From contig MEFV01000016.1 of NCBI GenBank assembly GCA_001725255.1, forward strand, positions 1 through 64,000: a stretch of DNA of 64,000 bases, written 5' to 3'. Positions within the stretch are counted from its first letter, which is position 1. Each line of letters begins with the position of its first letter. The notes beneath the pieces are model-generated. The model was not told the DNA's origin. It searched no databases and saw only the letters and a list, made by a program, of their open reading frames with translations. The position numbers and the translations under genes are program-made. Shown here one piece after another: positions 21,563 through 29,987 of this stretch. Origin of the DNA: Comamonas sp. SCN 67-35. Lineage in GTDB: Bacteria; Pseudomonadota; Gammaproteobacteria; Burkholderiales; Burkholderiaceae_C.

Positions 21563-22477
21563 GTGGTGTTTGCTGACATCTCAGGCAGCACCGCGCTCTA
21601 TGACGCACTGGGCAATGCCGAGGCCGCGCGTGCGGTAACCGCGCTTACGCGGCAAATGGGGCTGGCCATCAAGCACGGTGGCGGGCGGGTCGTCAAGAAG
21701 CTGGGCGACGGGGTACTGGGTGTCTTTGGCGACGGCACCACCGCCGCCATGGCCGTGGTGCAGCTCATGCGCGAGCAGCACCTGGCCATGTGCACGTTGC
21801 CGCAGTCGCATCGACTCGCGGTGCGTGTGGGGCTGTGCAGCGGCGAAGTGGTCGAGGTGGGGGGTGACACCTATGGTGACGCCGTCAATGTCGCCGCGCG
21901 CCTGTGCGAGCTGGCGGGCCCGGGTGAAATTCTGAGCACGCAGGCCACCGTGCAGGGCGTATCGCACGATGGCGTGGGCCTGGTGCGCATGGGTCACATG
22001 GAGGTGCGCGGCAGAGCCGAGCCCGTGGTGGCCTATCAGATCGAATGGCGCGAGGATGACAACACCGAGATGCTCACTGTGCAGGGCGGGCTGCCCAGCG
22101 AGATGGGAACGCTGGGCGTGGTGGCGTCCCGCGGCAAGCTGCAGTTCGACTGGCACGGCACGCGCCAGTCTTTCACTGCGGCGTCGGGTGTGCTGCACAT
22201 CGGGCGTGGCGCGAACTGCCATGTCCGTGTCGACGATCCGCGTATCTCCCGCGTGCACGCACGCGTGGATTGGCGCCAGGGCAGCGCGGTATTGACGGAT
22301 CTGAGCAGTTTTGGCACCTGGGTGCGTTTCGCGGATGGGACTGCGCCCGTGCAGCTGCGCCGCGAAAGCTGCCTGCTGCATGGCGTGGGCGAGATCGCGA
22401 TGAGCGTGCCCTTCGCCGACGCGGGGGCACCCGTGCTCAGGTTCGCGGTCTCCGGCTTGGGAGCGCTGACGGAATAG
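21563..22477 (+). CDS. Class III nucleotide cyclase with C-terminal FHA domain
   Basis: Soluble signalling protein (about 304 aa) with an adenylate/guanylate cyclase class III catalytic domain (residues 1 to about 165) and an FHA phosphothreonine-binding domain (about 195-300). VVFADISGSTALYDALG holds the first metal Asp; GGRVVKKLGDGVLGVFGD holds the second. GDAVNVAARLCELAGPGE supplies the transition-state Asn. The FHA half shows HIGRGANCHVRVDDPRISRVHARV and LSSFGTWVR. The GTG at 21563 places the metal site at residue 5, unusually close to the N-terminus; a CTG at 21533 with GGGGAAA upstream would add 10 residues and may be the true start. It stands alone between ldcA and the convergent MinD-like gene. 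Confidence 0.82.
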   Translation: MVFADISGSTALYDALGNAEAARAVTALTRQMGLAIKHGGGRVVKKLGDGVLGVFGDGTTAAMAVVQLMREQHLAMCTLPQSHRLAVRVGLCSGEVVEVGGDTYGDAVNVAARLCELAGPGEILSTQATVQGVSHDGVGLVRMGHMEVRGRAEPVVAYQIEWREDDNTEMLTVQGGLPSEMGTLGVVASRGKLQFDWHGTRQSFTAASGVLHIGRGANCHVRVDDPRISRVHARVDWRQGSAVLTDLSSFGTWVRFADGTAPVQLRRESCLLHGVGEIAMSVPFADAGAPVLRFAVSGLGALTE

Positions 22478-22494
22478 GCGCGGGGCGCGCGGTT

Positions 22495-23331
22495 TCAGCT
22501 TGCGGGTGTCAGCAGGGTGCTCTGGAATTTTCCGGCCAGCTGCGCAATCGCCAGCGCGGCAGGACAGCCCGGCATCTGCTGCAGCAGCAGCTGACGGCGC
22601 ATCACGGCGTCGCGCACGCTCGGGTCCGCCGGAATGTCACCCATGTGAATAAGCCGCAGGGGCTGACCCGTGCCCGTGGCCACGAAGCGGTTGAGCACCT
22701 GCTGCAGTTGCCCGGTGATGGCGCGGCCGTCGCCCGGGCGCGCGGTCTGGTTCACGACGAGGCGGATGTGAGTGCGGTTCTGCTGCGCGGCGAGCACCTT
22801 GATGGCGGCGTAGGCGTCGGTGAGCGACGTGGGCTCCGGGGTGGCGACCACCAGCACCTCGGAGGCCAGCGAGATGGAAAACAGCACCACATCCGAAATG
22901 CCAGCACCAGTGTCGAGCAGCATCACGTCATAGTTGGGTGTGAGCGTCTGGATCACGCGCATCAGTTCGCCGCGCACTTCGGGGGTGAGGCGGGAGTATT
23001 CCACCATGCCCGAGCCTGCGAGCACCACGGAAAAGCCGCCCTGCGTCGGCAGCACCACATCTTCGAGCTGGGCCTTGCCCATGAACACGTCGTGCAGCGT
23101 GAGCTTGGGGTAGAGATTGAGCACCACATCCAGATTGGCCAGACCCAGGTCCGCATCGAGCACGAGCACGCGCAGGCCGCGCCGGGTCAGCGCGGCAGCG
23201 AGGTTGGCCGAGACGAAAGTCTTGCCGACGCCGCCCTTGCCGCTGGTGATGGCGACGATGCGCGCCCCCCCCGACTTCACGGGGGGTGGATCGGCACTGG
23301 CGGTGGCGGGGCTTGGCGGTGCGTCGGACAT
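22495..23331 (-). CDS. MinD/FlhG-like ParA-family ATPase
   Basis: P-loop ATPase of the MinD/ParA superfamily (278 aa), closest in look to FlhG/FleN-type regulators. The deviant Walker A with signature Lys is ITSGKGGVGKTFVSANLA (about 27-44), followed by VLVLDADLGLANLDVVL (Walker A' Asp) and VMLLDTGAGISDVVLFS (Walker B). The N-terminal 20 residues are Pro/Ala-rich. No flagellar gene is in the window, so a flagellar role is not supported by context. The ATG at 23331 lacks a clear ribosome-binding site; GTG 23352 and TTG 23358 would overlap the end of the upstream GGDEF gene, with which it is probably cotranscribed. A C-terminal amphipathic membrane-targeting helix as in MinD is not evident. Confidence 0.75.
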   Translation of the reverse strand: MSDAPPSPATASADPPPVKSGGARIVAITSGKGGVGKTFVSANLAAALTRRGLRVLVLDADLGLANLDVVLNLYPKLTLHDVFMGKAQLEDVVLPTQGGFSVVLAGSGMVEYSRLTPEVRGELMRVIQTLTPNYDVMLLDTGAGISDVVLFSISLASEVLVVATPEPTSLTDAYAAIKVLAAQQNRTHIRLVVNQTARPGDGRAITGQLQQVLNRFVATGTGQPLRLIHMGDIPADPSVRDAVMRRQLLLQQMPGCPAALAIAQLAGKFQSTLLTPAS

Positions 23332-23341
23332 GGAAGGGGTT

Positions 23342-24088
23342 TCAGTGGGCACTGCCAAGGGAGAAAGTCTGACTGGGCATCAGGTCGCCCCAGCCGGATG
23401 AGATGGAAAGCGGGGCCAAAAGCATGTTTTTCTCTTCGGCGGTCACGGTGCTGTCGCGTGGCTCCTCGATGCAGGTGCGGTTGCGCCCGCCCGCCTTGGC
23501 CTGGTAGAGCTGGGTATCCGCGCGCTCGGTCCAGAGCGAGGGGGTGCTGCGTATCCACTGGATCGCGTAGGCGCCGCCGATGCTGATCGTGACCTGCAGG
23601 CTTTGCGCCGACGATGCCCCGATCGGTATCGCCTGCACGGCCTCGCGCACGCGATCGGCCACGCGGTTGCCGAAGGAAAACTGGCAGGCGGGCAGGATGA
23701 CGGCGAATTCTTCGCCGCCGTAGCGTGCCACGGTGTCCATGGGGCGCATGCATGAACGGATGGCCCGCGCCACTTCCTTCAGCACGGCGTCTCCCACGAG
23801 GTGGCCGTGGATGTCGTTGACCTGCTTGAAATGATCGATGTCGATCATGAGGAGCAGCGCGGCCTCGCCGGTGCGCGCCACCCGGTCGATTTCGCTCTCG
23901 ATCACGGCGTCGAAGTAGCGCCGGTTGTGCAGCCCGGTGAGCGGGTCCTTGAGCGAGAGTTCGCACAACCCGTCGATCAGCGCCTGCAGGTACGGCGTTG
24001 ACGGCCCATCCGCGGACGGCAGGCGTTCACCCAATGCCTCGGCGACCAGGGCGTGGGCGGTGGTCAGACGCAGGTCGTCGAGGTCCAT
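23342..24088 (-). CDS. Diguanylate cyclase (GGDEF)
   Basis: Soluble protein (248 aa) with a GGDEF domain at about residues 58-215 that should make cyclic di-GMP. DPLTGLHNRRYFD opens the domain, IDIDHFKQVNDIHGH carries the metal-binding and substrate residues, and the active site is ARYGGEEFAVIL (GGEEF, catalytically competent). No RxxD product-inhibition site is obvious before it. The N-terminal about 55 residues have no known sensor domain. It lies directly upstream of the MinD-like ATPase on the same strand with an 11-bp gap. This pairing of a c-di-GMP synthase with a FlhG-like ATPase hints at motility or polarity control, which is inference only. Confidence 0.85.
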   Translation of the reverse strand: MDLDDLRLTTAHALVAEALGERLPSADGPSTPYLQALIDGLCELSLKDPLTGLHNRRYFDAVIESEIDRVARTGEAALLLMIDIDHFKQVNDIHGHLVGDAVLKEVARAIRSCMRPMDTVARYGGEEFAVILPACQFSFGNRVADRVREAVQAIPIGASSAQSLQVTISIGGAYAIQWIRSTPSLWTERADTQLYQAKAGGRNRTCIEEPRDSTVTAEEKNMLLAPLSISSGWGDLMPSQTFSLGSAH

Positions 24089-24159
24089 GAAAAAGCCAGA
24101 AGCACAGCGTGATGGGGCAGAGCGCCGAGAGTGTAGCAGCGTGGCTTGCCGTGGCGGCC

Positions 24160-25842
24160 TCAGGCCCTCGCACGGGCGGCCCCCGCCAATGCCCTGATCG
24201 CCTGCGCATCGGTGCGGTGCACCACGAGATGCTCGCTTGCCTTGAGCGCCTGCGCGGCTTGCAGCGTCTTTTCCACCGGAAGTTTGAGGCCACTGACGTG
24301 AAACAGGCCGCCGCGGCTCTGCATGAGCAACTGCAGGCGCACGAAGGCCTCCACGCCAGTCACATCGATGCGGTTGATGGGCTGCGCGAACAGGCACAGA
24401 TGGCGCACGCCGGGGCGGGAGGCCAGCTCGTCGGTCACCCGCTTTTCCAGCGCCGTGGCCGAGGCAAAGTCCAGCGCCGCGTCCATGCGCAGCGCGAGCA
24501 CGTCGCCCGCCAGCGGCGGCAGGCGCCACAGCTGGCGGTCGCGCAAGGTGCCGTCGGCGTGCAGTCCCACCTCGACGATGCGCGGGTGCAGCCGCTGGTA
24601 GAGAAAATGGCTCAGGTTCACGAGCAGGCCGATCAGCACGCCCCAGTACATGCGCGGGGCACTGAGCAGCGTGACGGCGAAGGTGAGCAGGCCGGTGACG
24701 CTTTCCACGCGCGAAAGGCGCCACACGCGCAGCATGCTCATGGGCTTGATCAGCCCCTTGATGGCCACGATCACGATCGCCGCCAGCACCGATTGCGGCA
24801 CGTGAAAGAGCAGGGGCACCAGCCACAGCAGCGCGGCAAGAACCAGGGCAAACGCAAACAGCGTGGCCCAGCCGGTTTGCGCACCGGCGTACAGGTTCAG
24901 CGCCGAGCGCGAAAACGAGGCGCTGGTCGGAAACGCGCCGCACAGGCCCGAGCTGACCTTGGCAAGACCATGGGCAATCAGATCCTGGTTCTGGTTCCAA
25001 CGCGTGCCACCCTGGGCGTGATCCACCTTGGCGCTCGAGGCGGTTTCAAGAAAGCTCACGAGCGTGATCACCATCACGGGCATCACGAGCGCGCCGAACT
25101 CGTCCCAGCTCAGCCATCCGGGCAGGAACAGTTGCGGCAGGCCCTGGGGCAGCGCGCCAATCACCTTGCCGCCGTGCGCCGCGAAGCCCAGCAGCCAGCT
25201 GGCCGCGGCCGTGAGCGCGACGACGACGATGGCGGCCGGAAAGCTGCGCCGCCAGCGCTGGGCCAGCCACAGCAGGGCCACGCTCGCCAGGCCAAACGCG
25301 GCGGCATGCAAATCCAGCGCCTGCCACGACGGATCGGCCAGAAAAGTGCGCCACGGCACCGTGAAGCCGAGCAGCGAGGGCAGCTGCGACATCAGGATCA
25401 GCAGCGCCGCCGCCTGCGTGAAGCCATTGAGCACGGGCGAGGTGACGAGGCTGAGCAGCCAGCCAAAACGCACCACGCCCAGCAGCGCCTGCAGCAGGCC
25501 GGAAAGTATGGCGAGCCACACCGCCAGCGTCACCCAATGGGCACTGCCCGGCTGCGCCAGCCCGACGAGCGAGGCGCCGGTGAGCAGGCTGGTAAGCGCC
25601 GTCGGCCCCACGCCCAGGCGCACCGAGGAGCCCCAGAGCACGGCCACGAGCATGGGGATGAACGAGGCGTACATGCCGGTGACCAGCGGCATGCCCACAA
25701 GCTGCGCGTAGGCCACGCCCTGAGGCACGAGCATCAGCCCCACGGTCATGCCGGCCCAGAATTCGCCGCGCAGCAGCGTGCGGTCGGGGCGCGGCCAGCT
25801 CAGGAAGGGCAGCCAGGTAGTCAGGGCGGGGCGTGCGGGCAT
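24160..25842 (-). CDS. SulP-family anion permease with STAS domain
   Basis: Inner-membrane anion transporter (560 aa) of the SLC26/SulP family, probably for sulfate or bicarbonate. About 12-14 hydrophobic segments fill residues 30-430. Family motifs are MTVGLMLVPQGVAYAQLVG (about 32-50), PTALTSLLTGAS, and GLAKVSSGLCGAFPTSASFSRSALN (about 302-326), which contains the typical PxxxSxSR-like stretch. A STAS domain follows (about 440-550; ALDFASATALEKRV, INRIDVTGVEAF). It is divergent from metC with only 31 bp between the start codons; with metC and metY in this window, sulfate uptake is a reasonable guess. Substrate cannot be read from sequence alone. Confidence 0.85.
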   Translation of the reverse strand: MPARPALTTWLPFLSWPRPDRTLLRGEFWAGMTVGLMLVPQGVAYAQLVGMPLVTGMYASFIPMLVAVLWGSSVRLGVGPTALTSLLTGASLVGLAQPGSAHWVTLAVWLAILSGLLQALLGVVRFGWLLSLVTSPVLNGFTQAAALLILMSQLPSLLGFTVPWRTFLADPSWQALDLHAAAFGLASVALLWLAQRWRRSFPAAIVVVALTAAASWLLGFAAHGGKVIGALPQGLPQLFLPGWLSWDEFGALVMPVMVITLVSFLETASSAKVDHAQGGTRWNQNQDLIAHGLAKVSSGLCGAFPTSASFSRSALNLYAGAQTGWATLFAFALVLAALLWLVPLLFHVPQSVLAAIVIVAIKGLIKPMSMLRVWRLSRVESVTGLLTFAVTLLSAPRMYWGVLIGLLVNLSHFLYQRLHPRIVEVGLHADGTLRDRQLWRLPPLAGDVLALRMDAALDFASATALEKRVTDELASRPGVRHLCLFAQPINRIDVTGVEAFVRLQLLMQSRGGLFHVSGLKLPVEKTLQAAQALKASEHLVVHRTDAQAIRALAGAARARA

Positions 25843-25873
25843 CGCGGTATTTTCGCAGCGCTACCATGGCGGC

Positions 25874-27103
25874 ATGACGCACACCCCTCATTTGCACGCC
25901 GCCACCGAGCTGATCCACCACGACTACCAGCCGCCCCAGGGTTTCGAAGGCGTGCAGCCACCGGTGCACAAGGCATCGACCGTGCTCTTTCCGAATGTGG
26001 CCGCGATGCGCGCACGCCGCTGGGAAGACAGGAGCGGCTACACCTACGGCCTGCATGGCACACCCACGAGCTACCTGCTGGAGGAGCGCATCGCGGCGCT
26101 CGAAGGCGCTCGCCATTGCACGCTCGCGCCCAGCGGCCTGGCGGCGATCAGCGTGACGGCGCTGGCGCTGCTGGGGCAGGGCGACGAGGTGCTGCTGCCC
26201 GACAACGTCTACGGCCCCAACAAGGCGCTGACCGAGGGCATGCTCCGGCGGTTTGGCGTGCGCTGCGCGATGTACGACCCGCTGGACGTGCAGGACCTGG
26301 GCCGCAGGATCACTGGCGCCACGCGCCTGGTCTGGCTGGAGGCGCCGGGTTCGGTCACGATGGAATTCCCCGATCTCGTCGGACAGGTGCGCGCCTGCCG
26401 CGAACGCGGCGTGACCACGGCGCTGGACAACACCTGGGGCGCGGGCCTGGCGTTCGCGCCCTTCGACCTGCTGCGCGATGGCTCTTTGGGCGTCGACGTG
26501 TCCGTGCATGCGCTCACCAAGTACCCCAGCGGCGGCGGCGACGTGCTCATGGGCGCCGTCACCACGCGCGAGGCCGCGCTGCACGAGCGGATCCAGCGCG
26601 GCCACATGCATCTGGGCATGGGCGTGGGCGCCAATGACCTGGAGGCAGTGCTGCGCGCGCTGCCCAGCCTGCCGCTGCGCTATCACGCGCAGGATGCGGC
26701 CGCACGCAAGCTCGCGCACTGGCTCGCGGGCCAGGGGCCGGTGGCGCAGGTGCTGCACCCGGCGCTGGCGGGCGCGCCGGGGCACGAGCACTGGCAGGCG
26801 CTGTGCAAGCACGGTCATGGCCACGACGGCGCGGCGGCGGGGCTGTTCAGCGTGGTGATCGATGCGCGCTTCGCCAGTGAACAGGTCGATGCCTTCTGCG
26901 ATGCGCTCAGGCTTTTTCGCCTGGGTTACAGCTGGGGCGGACCGCTGAGCCTGGTGATGCCCTACCGCCTGCCGGACATGCGCACGCGGGCCGCGCCGCA
27001 CCTGAAGCCGGGCACCGTGGTGCGCTTTGCCATCGGCTTGGAGAACGTGGACGACTTGCGCGCCGATCTTGCGCAGGCCATCAATAGTGTTTTCGGGGTT
27101 TGA
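25874..27103 (+). CDS. metC: Cystathionine beta-lyase
   Basis: PLP enzyme (409 aa) that splits cystathionine to homocysteine, ammonia and pyruvate in methionine synthesis. The fold-specific pieces are in place: PPVHKASTVLFPN (about 32-44), SGYTYGLHGTPTSYLLEERIA (PLP-phosphate Tyr/Arg), LAPSGLAAISVTALALL, TTALDNTWGAGLAF (PLP-binding Asp) and VSVHALTKYPSGGGDVLMG with the Schiff-base Lys near 214. The YxWGG motif near the C-terminus (LGYSWGGPLSLVMP) distinguishes cystathionine beta-lyases from MetB. An internal HGHGHDG insert near residue 313 is His-rich and unusual. The upstream frame is open to 25748, but ATG 25874 gives the normal N-terminus. Confidence 0.9.
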   Translation: MTHTPHLHAATELIHHDYQPPQGFEGVQPPVHKASTVLFPNVAAMRARRWEDRSGYTYGLHGTPTSYLLEERIAALEGARHCTLAPSGLAAISVTALALLGQGDEVLLPDNVYGPNKALTEGMLRRFGVRCAMYDPLDVQDLGRRITGATRLVWLEAPGSVTMEFPDLVGQVRACRERGVTTALDNTWGAGLAFAPFDLLRDGSLGVDVSVHALTKYPSGGGDVLMGAVTTREAALHERIQRGHMHLGMGVGANDLEAVLRALPSLPLRYHAQDAAARKLAHWLAGQGPVAQVLHPALAGAPGHEHWQALCKHGHGHDGAAAGLFSVVIDARFASEQVDAFCDALRLFRLGYSWGGPLSLVMPYRLPDMRTRAAPHLKPGTVVRFAIGLENVDDLRADLAQAINSVFGV

Positions 27104-27147
27104 CGCATGCTGGACAAGCGCTGGCAGCTATTGTCAGCATAGCGGCA
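27104..27147. repeat. Degenerate Comamonadaceae-type repeat between metC and tesA
   Basis: The short gap between these convergent genes contains GACAAGCGCTGGCAGCTATTGTCAGC, with AAGCGCTGGCAGCTAT matching the core seen at other gene ends in this window. GCTGACA/TGTCAGC-like symmetry allows a hairpin, so it may end both transcripts. Confidence 0.5.
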
Positions 27148-27789
27148 TCAACGAAGCAGGGGCGCGAGTACCTTCCAGACGTTGTCCAGCATGAGGGGCT
27201 GCGCCTTCACGTTGGGGTGGATGCGGTCCGCCTGGAAGAACCCGGCCGCGTCGGGGCGGTCCGCGATGCCGGCGAGCAGGAAGGGCACGAGCGCGGTTTT
27301 CTCGGCGGTGGCCACGGTTTCGAACGTGGCGGCAAAGCGTCGGGTGTAGTCGGCGCCGTAGTTCGGCGGCACCTGCATGCCCACGAGCAGCACGCGTGCG
27401 CCGGCGGCGCGTGCCTGCCGCGCCATCCAGGCCAGGTTCTCCTGTGTGTTCTTCAGCGGCAGGCCGCGCAGCGCGTCGTTGCCGCCGAGCTCGATCACCA
27501 CCAGCGTCGGCTGATGCTCGCTCAGCAGCCTGGGCAGGCGCGAGCGTCCGCCGGGCGTGGTGTCGCCGCTCACGCTGGCGTTGACGACTTCGGCGGTGAT
27601 TTTTTCCTTGGCCAGCCGCTCGCGCAGCAGTTGCACCCAGCCGCTGTCGCGCGGCAAGCCGTATTCGGCGCTCATCGAGTCGCCCAGCACCAGGATCACG
27701 GGGCTGCGTTGGGCGGCCCGAGCGGCGCTCGCGCATGTGGCGGCGGCAAGCACGATAAAGTCGCGCCGGTTCGCCATGCCCTGTTTCAT
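27148..27789 (-). CDS. tesA: SGNH arylesterase / lysophospholipase, TesA type
   Basis: Exported GDSL/SGNH hydrolase (213 aa) of the TesA type (thioesterase I, arylesterase, lysophospholipase L1). Catalytic blocks are all present: ILVLGDSMSAEYGL (block I Ser), VNASVSGDTTPGG (block II Gly), VIELGGNDALRG (block III Asn) and ADRIHPN (block V Asp and His). The N-terminus (MANRRDFIVLAAATCASAARA) looks like a Tat or Sec signal. Three in-frame Met codons compete: 27804, whose CAT shares bases with the ATG of the divergent ABC gene, 27789 (chosen) and 27777. It is divergent from ybbA, the same arrangement as in E. coli. Confidence 0.85.
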   Translation of the reverse strand: MKQGMANRRDFIVLAAATCASAARAAQRSPVILVLGDSMSAEYGLPRDSGWVQLLRERLAKEKITAEVVNASVSGDTTPGGRSRLPRLLSEHQPTLVVIELGGNDALRGLPLKNTQENLAWMARQARAAGARVLLVGMQVPPNYGADYTRRFAATFETVATAEKTALVPFLLAGIADRPDAAGFFQADRIHPNVKAQPLMLDNVWKVLAPLLR

Positions 27790-27802
27790 TTGAAAGTTCT
27801 TC

Positions 27803-28504
27803 ATGTCCGTCACTTCTTCCCCCGCTGCCGAACTTGTCGCCGTGGAGCACGTGGGCAAGACCGTGGTTGATGCCACGGGGCAGTTCGACATTCTCACGGA
27901 TATTGATTTTTCACTGGCTCAGGGCCAGACGCTGGCCATTGCCGGCGCCTCGGGCTCGGGCAAGAGCACCTTGCTGTCCATCATCGCCGGTCTGGATGTG
28001 CCCACGCGGGGCACGGTACGCCTGGCGGGGCAGGACCTGTTCGCCCTGAACGAGGACGATCGGGCCGCGTGGCGCGCGAGCAAGCTGGGTTTCGTGTTCC
28101 AGAGTTTTCAACTGCTCAACCATCTGAGCGCGTTGGAAAACGTGATGCTGCCGCTGGAGCTCGCGGGAAGGCGCGACGCGCGCGCGCGGGCCACCGACAT
28201 GCTCGACCGCGTGGGGCTGGCGCAGCGCGCCGGAGCCTTTCCGCGCGTGCTCTCGGGTGGCGAGCAGCAGCGCGTGGCGCTGGCGCGTGCCTTCGTGGTG
28301 CAGCCGGCGCTGCTGCTGGCGGACGAGCCCACCGGCAGTCTGGACTTCGCCACCGGCGAAAGCGTGATGCAACTCATGCTGCGGCTCAATCGCGAGCAGG
28401 GCACGACGCTGGTTCTGGTCACGCACGACCGCGGCATCGCCGCGCGCTGCGAGCGGCGCATCACGCTGCAGGCCGGGCGCATCGTGGCCGACGATCAGAG
28501 CTGA
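27803..28504 (+). CDS. ybbA: ABC transporter ATP-binding protein, YbbA/LolD type
   Basis: ATPase subunit (233 aa) of a MacB/LolD-type ABC system. Walker A is GASGSGKSTL (about 52-61), the Q-loop FVFQSFQLLNHLSALENVMLP is the typical LolD/YbbA form, the signature is LSGGEQQRVALARAF, Walker B LLLADEPTGSLD and the switch His LVTHD. In E. coli ybbA is followed by the permease gene ybbP, and tesA is divergent. Here tesA is kept, but the next gene is cardiolipin synthase on the other strand, overlapping this gene by 10 bp. The cognate permease is therefore missing locally. The ATPase may use a permease encoded elsewhere or act alone. Confidence 0.88.
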   Translation: MSVTSSPAAELVAVEHVGKTVVDATGQFDILTDIDFSLAQGQTLAIAGASGSGKSTLLSIIAGLDVPTRGTVRLAGQDLFALNEDDRAAWRASKLGFVFQSFQLLNHLSALENVMLPLELAGRRDARARATDMLDRVGLAQRAGAFPRVLSGGEQQRVALARAFVVQPALLLADEPTGSLDFATGESVMQLMLRLNREQGTTLVLVTHDRGIAARCERRITLQAGRIVADDQS

Positions 28505-29919
28505 AAACCCACCGTCGCCACGATGCCTTCACCGATGTCGCGCAACCAGCTTGGCGCCTTCGCCGAGGCAGGCTTGCCGTGGCGCGCGATGTCGGAAATC
28601 CATGACCCCAGCCAGTCGATGTCCGCGCGGTCGTAGAACGCGGCCATGGCCTCGTAGTTGATGAAGAGGCTGCGGCTGTCGAGGTTGGCCGAGCCGCACA
28701 GCGCCAGCACATCATCCACCACCACCGCCTTGGCGTGCAGCATGCCAGGCAGCAGCCGCACGTTCACACCCGCCTGCACGAGCGCGCGCACGGCGCGTCC
28801 ACGCGCCCAGTCCGCCAGGCGGTGGTTGGAGCGCCGTGGCAGCACCAGCGTGATCGCCAGACCCCGCCGGGCCGCGAGCACCAGCGATTCGAGCAGACCT
28901 TCATCCGGCACGAAGTAGGGCGTGGCCAGCAGCAGCCGCTGCTCGGCGTGAAAGGCGCTGGAGACGAGCAGCGCGTGCAGGATGTCTTCGTGGAAGTCAG
29001 GCCCGCTGGGCACCCAGTGCGCCAGATGACCCGCGCCGGGCACCGTGCCGGCTGGCGGGGCGGCGGCCTCGCGCCGCGCAAAGCGCTCGGCATAACTCAG
29101 GCGCGGCGCGCGGCGCGTGCCGCGCGCAATGCGCCAATCGCTGTCGAAGAGCGCCTGCGCCTGCACGGCAAGCGGCCCCTGCGCGACGAAGCTCAGGTCG
29201 ATCCAGGCCGGCGCGCCCGCCCTGCCGGTGAAGTATTCGTCGGCGATGTTGCGCCCGCCCGCCCAGAGCAGTTCGCCGTCGGCGATCACCACCTTGCGGT
29301 GGTTGCGCAGATTGGTGCGCCCACGCCCCGGCAAGCCGAGCGCGGGCACGAACAGCCGCGTGCGCACGCCCATGGCCTTGAGCATCGCGTCGTGCCGGTG
29401 CGCGCTCTTGAGGCTGCCGATGCTGTCCACCAGCAACCGCACGTGCACGCCAGCACGGGCGCGCTCGGCCAGCGCGGCGGCAACGGCCGCGCCCGTGGCG
29501 TCGTCCCCGAGCACGTAGGTGCAGATGTCCAGCGTCCTGTGGCTGGCGGCGATCACCGCGTGCAGCTGCGCCATCGCCTGCTCGCCATCGGCGGCGAACT
29601 GCACCGAGGCCTGGGGCCGCGCGCCGGCCACGCCCACGGCGGCCAGCAGCCGCGTGGCCCACAGCGGCGCGGCATGCGCCCACGGACCGGCGGGCGCGGG
29701 CTGGCTCCTGATGATTGGGCGGATGAGCTTGCGCGTGCCGAAAATCAGGAACAGCGGCAGGCCCAGATACGGAAAGGCCGCGATCCCCAGCACCCAGGAC
29801 ATGGCCGCGTAGGGATGGCGCCTTTGACGGCGGATGCGCGTGACGACGACGTAGGTCAGCAGACCCGCGGCCACGAAGGCGCTGTGCTCGAGCGGTGAGA
29901 TATGGGGCAGAAGCAGCAT
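28495..29919 (-). CDS. cls: Cardiolipin synthase (phospholipase D family)
   Basis: Membrane-bound phospholipid synthase (474 aa) that condenses two phosphatidylglycerols, or a related pair, to cardiolipin. Two N-terminal transmembrane segments (about 11-27 and 39-61; LGIAAFPYLGLPLFLIFG is a Cls signature) precede two HKD motifs: NHRKVVIADGELLWAGGRN (about 219-237) and LHAKAVVVDDVLALCGSANLD (about 403-423). Both are complete, so the enzyme should be active. ATG 29919 gives the usual N-terminus; a longer frame to 29973 is not supported. It is convergent with ybbA (3' ends overlap) and divergent from rlmB with about 68 bp between. Confidence 0.88.
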   Translation of the reverse strand: MLLLPHISPLEHSAFVAAGLLTYVVVTRIRRQRRHPYAAMSWVLGIAAFPYLGLPLFLIFGTRKLIRPIIRSQPAPAGPWAHAAPLWATRLLAAVGVAGARPQASVQFAADGEQAMAQLHAVIAASHRTLDICTYVLGDDATGAAVAAALAERARAGVHVRLLVDSIGSLKSAHRHDAMLKAMGVRTRLFVPALGLPGRGRTNLRNHRKVVIADGELLWAGGRNIADEYFTGRAGAPAWIDLSFVAQGPLAVQAQALFDSDWRIARGTRRAPRLSYAERFARREAAAPPAGTVPGAGHLAHWVPSGPDFHEDILHALLVSSAFHAEQRLLLATPYFVPDEGLLESLVLAARRGLAITLVLPRRSNHRLADWARGRAVRALVQAGVNVRLLPGMLHAKAVVVDDVLALCGSANLDSRSLFINYEAMAAFYDRADIDWLGSWISDIARHGKPASAKAPSWLRDIGEGIVATVGFQL

Positions 29920-29987
29920 CGGTGCAAGGGACGTGATGGGCCGATGATGCCCGAGTGCGGCGCGCCGGCGCACGGATAATCCCCGTC

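Noticed and set aside
24109..26637. 842-residue plus-strand frame across the SulP gene
   Set aside because: Low-complexity His/Gln/Arg/Ala translation typical of an antisense frame; SulP and metC explain the region.
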